From: Thiopseudomonas sp.
GTDB taxonomy: Bacteria; Pseudomonadota; Gammaproteobacteria; Pseudomonadales; Pseudomonadaceae
NCBI GenBank assembly: GCA_023228985.1
Contig: JALOAC010000042.1
Span: forward strand, 1-11,000
DNA: 11,000 bases
Direction of reading: 5' to 3'
A program made the position numbers and the translations under genes. The notes below the pieces were generated by a model. It was not told where the DNA came from. It worked only from the letters and a program-made list of their open reading frames with translations, and did no database searches. Position 1 is the first letter of the stretch, and each line of letters opens with the position of its first letter. This document shows, one piece after another, positions 6,198 through 11,000 of this stretch.

Positions 6198-6866
6198 ATG
6201 AGTTACCAACATCAATATCAAGATGGCACTAATATTCACTACCCCATGGGTAAAGTGGTGTGTGTAGGGCGTAACTATGCTGAGCACGCCAAAGAACTTA
6301 ACAACCCCGTCCCCGATGAGCCGCTGTTGTTTATCAAGCCCGGCAGCTCAGTGGTTTGCCCGGTGAATGGCTTTAATATCCCGCAGGATCGCGGCGCGGT
6401 GCATTTTGAAATCGAAATCGCTGTACTAATTGGTAAACCTTTATCTAAGCGTCCCAACGAAGAAGAAGTCCTAGATGCCATATCTGGCTACGCGCCTGCG
6501 CTGGATTTAACTCTGCGCGATGTGCAGGACGAGCTAAAGAAAAAAGGCTGGCCATGGGAAGTAGCCAAAAGCTTTGATGGAGCTTGCGTGCTCGCGCCTT
6601 TTGTCAGCAGCGATGCCGTCAGCGACACCAATAACATTCAAGTGCGCCTCACTGTGAATGGTGAGGTGCGTCAGCAGGGCAATAGCAGTGAGATGATGCA
6701 TGCGATTGTGCCGCTGATTCAACACATTGCCGGACAGTTTTCCTTGCAGCCCGGCGATGTTGTCCTCACCGGCACACCCGCAGGCGTCGGACCTTTGCAG
6801 TCTGGTGATCAGGTGATTATGGAGCTGCCTGAGTTGAAAAGCCGCTTTGAAACCTTTGTCCGCTAA
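6198..6866 (+). CDS. Fumarylacetoacetate-hydrolase-family protein (FAHD1/YcgM-like)
   Basis: This 222-residue protein is a single FAH domain, close in size to E. coli YcgM (219) and human FAHD1. VGRNYAEHAKEL (23-34) includes the conserved His (H30). The metal ligands are E71 and E73 (FEIEI) and D103 (LDLT). K124 (EVAKSFD) and the TGTPAGVG loop (191-198) complete the active site. FAHD1-type enzymes hydrolyse acylpyruvates and can decarboxylate oxaloacetate; the true substrate here is unknown. The ATG at 6198 has AAGG nine bases upstream. Its stop codon overlaps the mutM start by one base (TAATG), so the two are translated from one message. Its neighbours resemble the Pseudomonas serA-dehydrogenase-FAH arrangement I recall, which hints at a link with 2-oxo-acid clean-up. 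Confidence 0.88.
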   Translation: MSYQHQYQDGTNIHYPMGKVVCVGRNYAEHAKELNNPVPDEPLLFIKPGSSVVCPVNGFNIPQDRGAVHFEIEIAVLIGKPLSKRPNEEEVLDAISGYAPALDLTLRDVQDELKKKGWPWEVAKSFDGACVLAPFVSSDAVSDTNNIQVRLTVNGEVRQQGNSSEMMHAIVPLIQHIAGQFSLQPGDVVLTGTPAGVGPLQSGDQVIMELPELKSRFETFVR

Positions 6867-7678
6867 TGCCTGAACTGCCCGAGGTAGAAACCACCCGCCG
6901 CGGGGTTGAGCCGCACTTGCTCAATCAGCAGGTGGTACGCGTGGTGGTACGCAATGCACGCTTGCGCTGGCCTATTCCAGATGATTTGGATGTGCGCCTG
7001 TCAGGACAGCGTTTTACCAAGATCGAGCGCCGCGCCAAGTATCTATTGTTGCACGCAGAAGTAGGCACGCTGATTTGTCATCTGGGCATGTCCGGCAGCC
7101 TGCGTCTAGTGCCGCACGATGAACCCATTGCCAAACACGACCATGTGGATATTGAATTGGCCTCAGGGCAGATGCTGCGCTACACCGACCCGCGCCGTTT
7201 TGGTGCCATGCTGTGGACGACCGAGCTGGCGGCACATCCGCTGTTGCTTAAGCTTGGCCCAGAGCCCTTAAGTGCTGACTTTGATGCGGAGTATTTGCAT
7301 GCGCGTCTGCAGGGGCGCAAACAAGCCATCAAGCCCTTTATTATGGATAACGCCGTGGTGGTTGGCGTGGGCAATATTTACGCCAGTGAAGCACTGTTTG
7401 CGGCGGGTATTGATCCACGTAAAGCCGCCGGCACGCTCAGCACAAAACGCTGCGTGTTATTGGTGGATGAAATCAAACGCATCTTAGCTGCCGCCATTGA
7501 ACAAGGCGGCACGACACTGAAAGACTTTGTTGGTGGTGATGGCAAACCGGGTTATTTTCAACAAAAGCTGTTTGTTTACGGTCGTGCTGGGCAGCCCTGT
7601 TTAAAATGTGGTGCAGAGTTAAAAGAGGTCAAGCTAGGTCAGCGTTCCAGCGTGTACTGTACAAAATGTCAGCGTTAA
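6866..7678 (+). CDS. mutM: Formamidopyrimidine-DNA glycosylase
   Basis: MutM (Fpg) removes 8-oxoguanine and formamidopyrimidines from DNA and nicks the resulting abasic site. The 270-residue length matches E. coli (269). The N-terminal PELPEVET includes the nucleophile P2 and the acids E3 and E6. K58 (RRAKYL), M75 (HLGMSGS), R110 (DPRRFG) and a C-terminal zinc finger (C245, C248, C265, C268) are all present, as is the conserved loop region at about 213-231 before KLFVYGR. It starts inside the stop codon of the preceding FAH gene without a clear ribosome site of its own, so translational coupling is likely. Nothing suggests loss of activity. Confidence 0.97.
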   Translation: MPELPEVETTRRGVEPHLLNQQVVRVVVRNARLRWPIPDDLDVRLSGQRFTKIERRAKYLLLHAEVGTLICHLGMSGSLRLVPHDEPIAKHDHVDIELASGQMLRYTDPRRFGAMLWTTELAAHPLLLKLGPEPLSADFDAEYLHARLQGRKQAIKPFIMDNAVVVGVGNIYASEALFAAGIDPRKAAGTLSTKRCVLLVDEIKRILAAAIEQGGTTLKDFVGGDGKPGYFQQKLFVYGRAGQPCLKCGAELKEVKLGQRSSVYCTKCQR

Positions 7679-7711
7679 TCTTTGATGTACTTGGCGAAAG
7701 TGGTAATTAGT

Positions 7712-7729
7712 TAGTTGAAAAAACAACTA
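7712..7729. other. Small palindrome after mutM (TAGTTG-A6-CAACTA)
   Basis: A perfect 6-bp stem encloses six A residues, 34 bases past the mutM stop codon and just before the predicted promoter of the next gene. It could be a weak terminator for mutM or an operator for the downstream gene. No T-run follows, so I do not call it a terminator. Confidence 0.3.
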
Positions 7730-7733
7730 TGCG

Positions 7734-7762
7734 CTGACAAAACAATCGGTCGTCTATATAGT
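7734..7762 (+). promoter_or_regulatory. Predicted sigma-70 promoter for the small exported protein gene
   Basis: CTGACA (five of six to TTGACA) is followed after exactly 17 bases by TATAGT (five of six to TATAAT). The start site would be near 7769, with a leader of about 32 bases that includes the AAGGA ribosome site before the ATG at 7801. Confidence 0.6.
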
Positions 7763-7800
7763 TAAATTGTCTATCAATAAACTGCTGAAGGAACGCTGTT

Positions 7801-8133
7801 ATGAGCTTATTTCGTGTAATCGCTGCTGCACTTGCCTTAGTTATGGGCCTGGGTTCGTTACCTGCGATGGCGGGGGGCAACCCAAGTGGTAATCCAGAGT
7901 ACGACACTGATACTCCTGAAGCCTACGCCATGGTTGCAGATGCTGTGATTGCTCGCCCGTTTTTAATCGCGGGTACTGTAATAGGTACAGGCTTGTTTGT
8001 TGTTACCCTACCTTTTACGGCTTTAAGCGGCACAGTGGATAAAGCCGGTAAAGCCTTGGTGGTCGAACCGGGCAAGGCCGCTTTTGTTCGTTGCCTAGGC
8101 TGTACCAAATCGGGTTATAAAGCCGAACAGTAA
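7801..8133 (+). CDS. Small exported or membrane protein of unknown function
   Basis: This 110-residue protein begins with a likely signal peptide (basic R5, hydrophobic 6-20, AMA before G25), giving cleavage after A24. A short polar stretch (25-45) is followed by a hydrophobic segment (about 53-74, IAGTVIGTGLFVVTLPFTAL) and a conserved-looking C-terminal block, ALVVEPGKAAFVRCLGC, with C98 and C101. Similar small proteins in pseudomonads have sometimes been labelled multidrug transporter, which the sequence does not support. It is probably a periplasmic protein held by one membrane helix. AAGGA lies about nine bases before the ATG. Its own promoter at 7734-7762 and terminator at 8153-8185 make it a single-gene unit. 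Confidence 0.82.
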   Translation: MSLFRVIAAALALVMGLGSLPAMAGGNPSGNPEYDTDTPEAYAMVADAVIARPFLIAGTVIGTGLFVVTLPFTALSGTVDKAGKALVVEPGKAAFVRCLGCTKSGYKAEQ

Positions 8134-8152
8134 ATTTAAATCAAGTTTGTTT

Positions 8153-8185
8153 AAGGCCGCCTCCCTTGGGAGCGCGGCCTTTCTT
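8153..8185 (+). terminator. Rho-independent terminator after the small exported protein gene
   Basis: AAGGCCGC (8153-8160) pairs with GCGGCCTT (8174-8181). Inside, CTCCC pairs with GGGAG around a TT loop, leaving one bulged C at 8173. The 13-bp GC-rich stem runs into TTTCTT, starting 20 bases past the stop codon at 8133. Confidence 0.88.
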
Positions 8186-8213
8186 GGTTTGGGCGTGCAA
8201 AATGAGTGATAAT
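8184..8213 (+). promoter_or_regulatory. Weak candidate promoter for the Na/Pi-type transporter gene
   Basis: GATAAT (8208-8213, five of six to TATAAT) lies 18 bases after TTGGTT (8184-8189), a poor -35. The position, just past the terminator and about 30 bases before the gene, is reasonable. The match is modest. Confidence 0.25.
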
Positions 8214-8251
8214 GCATGCAGCCGACAGAATTTCTATGGTCAAACTGAATA

Positions 8252-10102
8252 ATGCCAACAACCAAAAAATACTTTTTCCTGCTACTCGCTGTCATAGTGC
8301 TGTCGATAAGTTTCTGGTACAGCACGGCGTGGTTGCGCCTGAGTTCTGGGGTCGCGTTATTTTTGTTTGGCATGCAGTGTTTGGAAGAAGGGCTTAAGCA
8401 ACTGGCCGGCGGTAAGCTTGAGCAGTGGCTAGAGCGCAGTACAGCCACACAGTTTAAGGGTTTTCTGTTTGGCATGGTTGGCACCATGGTTCTGCAGTCA
8501 ACCACCCTGATGTCCATGCTCACCATCGCCTTTATCAGTACGGGACTCATTCAGTTAGCTGGTGGCATCTCAATTTTATTGGGCATTAACTTAGGCACAA
8601 GTGGCGGCATGTGGTTGTTGGCCGCTGCCGGACAAAACGTGAGCCTGTCGCCCTTGGCGTTACCCATGTTGGTGTTTGGTGTTTTGGCCGGCTTTCAAGG
8701 CGATAAAGGTAAAGCAGCGGGGCGTATTATATTTGGCATTGCCTTTATTTTTATGGGCGTTGAGCAGATGAAAGGCGGCTTTGCTGATCTGGGTGGCAGC
8801 TTAGACTTAACCGAGCAGATTAAGACCGGCTATGTTGGACAGCTGATTTTTGTGGCAATGGGGATGGCATTAACGGCGATGTTGATGTCGAGCCACGCGA
8901 CGCTCATGTTGGTACTGGCAGCTTTGGCGGCAGGACAAATTGAATTATGGCAGGGCATGTCGATCGCTATTGGCGGCAGTGTCGGCAGCAGTATTAATGT
9001 GGCTATTATGGGCTGGCTCAGCGGTAATCGCAGTGGACAACGTTTGGCGCTGGTGCACACGCTGTTTAACATAGTTACCGGTGTGGTGACCTTCGTGTTG
9101 CTCACGCCCTTGTTATGGCTGGTACAAACCATCATGACTGGTGGTAATTCGTTGCTGCAACTAGCCCTGTTCCAAACTATTTTTAACCTGACGGGTGTGG
9201 CTATTTTTTGGCCGCTTCAGCACTGGTTAGAGCAGGCTTTATTACGCTTTTTGCCTGATCCGGTTGAGCCAGCGGTGTTGATTACTGACAAGAAATTAGC
9301 CGAACCTGCGTTGCCGGTGCAGCAGGTTGTGCCTGTTACTAAAGCGCGCTACTTAAGTGATTCAGCCTTAACTTCTGCCGATACGGCTTCGCGTGCGGTG
9401 GTGCAAGAATTACAGCACTTGGGGCGTTTGAGTCTGGAGGTGATCTGTCACGCGCTGTATCAACCAGTAACGCAATTGACTGCTTCACGAGTCGATGAGG
9501 CTTGTCTTAATGCGCGCCCGGATGATGTCACGGGTTTGGACGCAGAACTGCTGTATCAGAGGCATATCAAAGGCGTTTACTCGGATTTACTGAGTTTTAT
9601 GAGCCGTTTGACCGTGGATATGGATGAGGAGCATCAAAGCTTTTTGCTGACCTGCCAGTTGGCAGCGTTGCAGCTGGTAGACGCGGTAAAAGATGCCAAA
9701 CATTTACAAAAAAATCTGGGTCGTTATCTGCGTGATGATCGCTCTTACGTGCATAACCATTATTTGGATTTGCGCCGTCATTTACTTTGGGTGCTACGAC
9801 AAGTGCGTGAGGTGAGTCGCTTGGATTTGCCCGATGATATTTGGCGCAATCGTTTGGAGTGGTTGGATGCACAGGCAGCAAAGTTTGATACTGAGTTTCG
9901 TCAGCGTATTTTTTCTGAAGTGCGTAAACAACAGCTTGATAGCCTGCAGGCCAGTTCATTGATTAATGATCTCGGCTACAGCAGCAGAATTACGCAGAGT
10001 TTAAGAAACGTGCTGCAGCTGGGTTTAATGGAAGAAAACCAACTACTGCGCGGGTTGCGTCACTTGGTTGGTGATGAAGAAGCGCCATTGATTGAGCTTT
10101 GA
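8252..10102 (+). CDS. Na/Pi-cotransporter-family (PNaS) membrane protein with PhoU-like tail
   Basis: The 616-residue protein has an N-terminal membrane domain of about eight or nine hydrophobic segments (about 6-330) and a soluble, helix-rich tail (about 375-616) like the PhoU-type extension of bacterial NptA/YjbB proteins. The inverted-repeat core of the family is recognisable. Repeat one has GTMVLQSTTLMS (77-88) then GINLGTS (111-117). Repeat two has LTAMLMSSHATLM (207-219), then GGSVGSS (241-247) and LVHTLFN (267-273). The usual QSSSAT motifs are altered: QSTT in the first, and MSSHAT in the second with Q replaced by M. Phosphate is the usual substrate, but these changes make it uncertain. 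The ATG at 8252 lacks a strong ribosome site; the KK before the first helix supports this start. It converges on bioD. Confidence 0.85.
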   Translation: MPTTKKYFFLLLAVIVLSISFWYSTAWLRLSSGVALFLFGMQCLEEGLKQLAGGKLEQWLERSTATQFKGFLFGMVGTMVLQSTTLMSMLTIAFISTGLIQLAGGISILLGINLGTSGGMWLLAAAGQNVSLSPLALPMLVFGVLAGFQGDKGKAAGRIIFGIAFIFMGVEQMKGGFADLGGSLDLTEQIKTGYVGQLIFVAMGMALTAMLMSSHATLMLVLAALAAGQIELWQGMSIAIGGSVGSSINVAIMGWLSGNRSGQRLALVHTLFNIVTGVVTFVLLTPLLWLVQTIMTGGNSLLQLALFQTIFNLTGVAIFWPLQHWLEQALLRFLPDPVEPAVLITDKKLAEPALPVQQVVPVTKARYLSDSALTSADTASRAVVQELQHLGRLSLEVICHALYQPVTQLTASRVDEACLNARPDDVTGLDAELLYQRHIKGVYSDLLSFMSRLTVDMDEEHQSFLLTCQLAALQLVDAVKDAKHLQKNLGRYLRDDRSYVHNHYLDLRRHLLWVLRQVREVSRLDLPDDIWRNRLEWLDAQAAKFDTEFRQRIFSEVRKQQLDSLQASSLINDLGYSSRITQSLRNVLQLGLMEENQLLRGLRHLVGDEEAPLIEL

Positions 10103-10124
10103 TGACCTGATTTATTAAAAAGAC

Positions 10125-10829
10125 TCAATCTTGACCTGATACAGCGAGCAGTTGCGGTATTTGCGCTGAGAAATGCTCTGCAATGTGCTCGATATTGCCA
10201 TCGGCCACCCATGGGACCTGAGCCAAACATGGGGACTTAAGATGCTGTTCTAGGCTGATAAGGTTGTCTGCCAGAGCAGGCATAGTAGGGTCTAGGCAGT
10301 TGGCGATCCAGCCAGTTAGCGTTAAGCCATCTCGAGCAATGGCTTCTGCGGTTAAGAGCGCATGGTTGATACAGCCCAAGCGCACACCCACCACTAAAAT
10401 GACCGGCAACTGCAATGCTTTTGCTAAATCCGCCATGGTTTGGCTAGCAGATATGGGTACAAGCCAACCGCCTGCGCCTTCAATTACCGTCAAGTCAGCC
10501 TGTTGGTTAACGACCTGCAGGCACGCCTGTTGCAAGGTGGCCACGTCTAACTTTACGTCAGCCTGTTGTGCAGCTAGATGTGGTGCAATCGCCGGGGCAA
10601 AAGCAAAAGGGTTAATTTGCGCGTAGGGCAGTTTGATACTGGATTGCTGTGCTAGTGCCAGTGCGTCGTTATTGCGTAGCCCCTGCGGGGTTAAATCACA
10701 GCCCGAGGCGACGGGTTTGATAGCCAAGGTGCTGAACCCCTGTCGGCGTGCTGCACAGAGCAATCCCGCCGCGACGGTGGTTTTCCCTGCATCGGTGTCG
10801 GTTCCGGTGATAAAAAAAGCGTTACCCAT
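10125..10829 (-). CDS. bioD: Dethiobiotin synthetase
   Basis: BioD closes the ureido ring of dethiobiotin from 7,8-diaminopelargonic acid, CO2 and ATP, the step before BioB in biotin synthesis. The 234-residue length is normal (E. coli 224). The P-loop GTDTDAGKT is at 9-17, K38 in IKPVASG contacts substrate in the family, and E117 lies in EGAGGWLVP. The NCLDP motif at about 177-181 is near the nucleotide-base site. In many relatives bioD ends a bioBFHCD operon. Here no bioC lies directly upstream; the next minus-strand frame ends about 100 bases away and looks unrelated, so bioD appears to stand alone. The ATG at 10827-10829 has AGG about 11 bases upstream, a weak site. No BirA-type operator was found. 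Confidence 0.96.
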   Translation of the reverse strand: MGNAFFITGTDTDAGKTTVAAGLLCAARRQGFSTLAIKPVASGCDLTPQGLRNNDALALAQQSSIKLPYAQINPFAFAPAIAPHLAAQQADVKLDVATLQQACLQVVNQQADLTVIEGAGGWLVPISASQTMADLAKALQLPVILVVGVRLGCINHALLTAEAIARDGLTLTGWIANCLDPTMPALADNLISLEQHLKSPCLAQVPWVADGNIEHIAEHFSAQIPQLLAVSGQD

Positions 10830-10859
10830 TAATCATATTGCCTGTCTGAGTTGTGTAAA

Positions 10860-10888
10860 AAATGCGTTTAAAGCGGCTCTTCGCATTT
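10860..10888 (-). terminator. Possible weak terminator for the gene at the right edge
   Basis: On the minus strand AAATGCG (10888-10882) can pair with CGCATTT (10866-10860) around a 15-base loop, and more Ts follow directly. It lies 46 bases past the stop codon of the partial frame at 10935-11000. Only three of seven pairs are G-C, so the call is weak; the same stretch could instead be bioD upstream sequence. Confidence 0.35.
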
Positions 10889-10934
10889 AAGGGTGTAGAA
10901 AAAATCTGACCGGCTGGAAAAAGAGTCGGGGATC

Positions 10935-11000
10935 TTAGAAAATGTAAGTTCCCACACCAACAAAAACTAAGCCCCCGACGTGAACAATCTTACCTTTTCT
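10935..11000 (-). CDS. 3' end of a probable membrane protein gene, partial
   Basis: Reading the minus strand from the window edge, one frame is open for 21 codons to a TAA at 10935-10937. It gives a short basic stretch (RKGK) followed by a hydrophobic end, GGLVFVGVGTYIF, like the last helix of an integral membrane protein. The other two minus-strand frames hit stops sooner. The remainder is outside the window, so the family cannot be named and the call rests on hydrophobicity alone. Confidence 0.4.
   Translation of the reverse strand, partial: RKGKIVHVGGLVFVGVGTYIF

Noticed and set aside
8095..8550. 151-residue minus-strand open frame
   Set aside because: It is antisense to the end of the small protein gene, the terminator and the transporter start; its composition is that of an antisense shadow and it crosses a strong terminator hairpin.
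9597..9959. 120-residue minus-strand open frame inside the transporter tail
   Set aside because: It lies entirely antisense to the helical tail of the transporter, with no homology I recognise.
10091..10129. ATTGAG/CTCAAT inverted repeat between the transporter and bioD as a terminator
   Set aside because: The stem is only 6 A/T-rich base pairs around a 27-base loop and overlaps both coding ends; too weak to call.
10925..10979. GTCGGGG/CCCCGAC inverted repeat near the right edge
   Set aside because: The arms are 41 bases apart and one lies inside the probable partial membrane-protein frame, so chance pairing is likely.

Overview
The window looks like a chromosome segment from a gammaproteobacterium close to Pseudomonas. 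The regulator at 615-1304 matches the pseudomonad NO-responsive regulator Dnr, is followed by a DnrP-type small protein, and the serA / FAD-dehydrogenase / FAH-hydrolase neighbourhood is one I recall from Pseudomonas genomes. By eye the base composition is near 50% GC, lower than most Pseudomonas, so a low-GC member of the Pseudomonadaceae or a close relative is a reasonable guess. This placement is inference from protein resemblance, not a search.

Layout. At 1-304 is one end of an IS3-family (IS150-type) insertion sequence, cut by the window edge. At 343-1914 are three minus-strand genes: a DUF6436-like membrane-anchored thioredoxin-fold protein, dnr and dnrP. A perfect FNR/DNR box lies between dnr and dnrP. 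At 1996-2940 a plus-strand alpha/beta hydrolase converges on serA across a strong hairpin. serA (2987-4216, minus) is divergent from a D-2-hydroxyglutarate dehydrogenase-type flavoprotein (4459-5853, plus). The gap at 5854-6197 holds two full-length, inverted, diverged copies of a roughly 110-bp repeat. Next come a FAHD1/YcgM-type hydrolase and mutM, overlapping by one base (6198-7678); a small exported or membrane protein with its own promoter and terminator (7801-8133); a Na/Pi-cotransporter-family membrane protein with a helical, PhoU-like tail (8252-10102); and bioD on the minus strand (10125-10829). The last 66 bases look like the 3' end of another minus-strand membrane protein gene.

How the genes may work together. 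Dnr-type regulators switch on denitrification genes through TTGAT-N4-ATCAA sites. The box before dnrP sits about 41.5 bases upstream of a predicted start site, so dnrP is probably a direct target of Dnr or Anr. SerA and the flavoprotein probably form a metabolic pair: SerA can reduce 2-oxoglutarate to D-2-hydroxyglutarate while oxidising 3-phosphoglycerate, and the dehydrogenase returns it to 2-oxoglutarate. The remaining genes are housekeeping (MutM for oxidised-guanine repair, BioD for biotin) or of unknown role. I see no CRISPR array, tRNA, rRNA, phage genes or recognisable defence system. The most unusual features are the repeat pair, the Dnr/dnrP site and the divergent transporter motifs.
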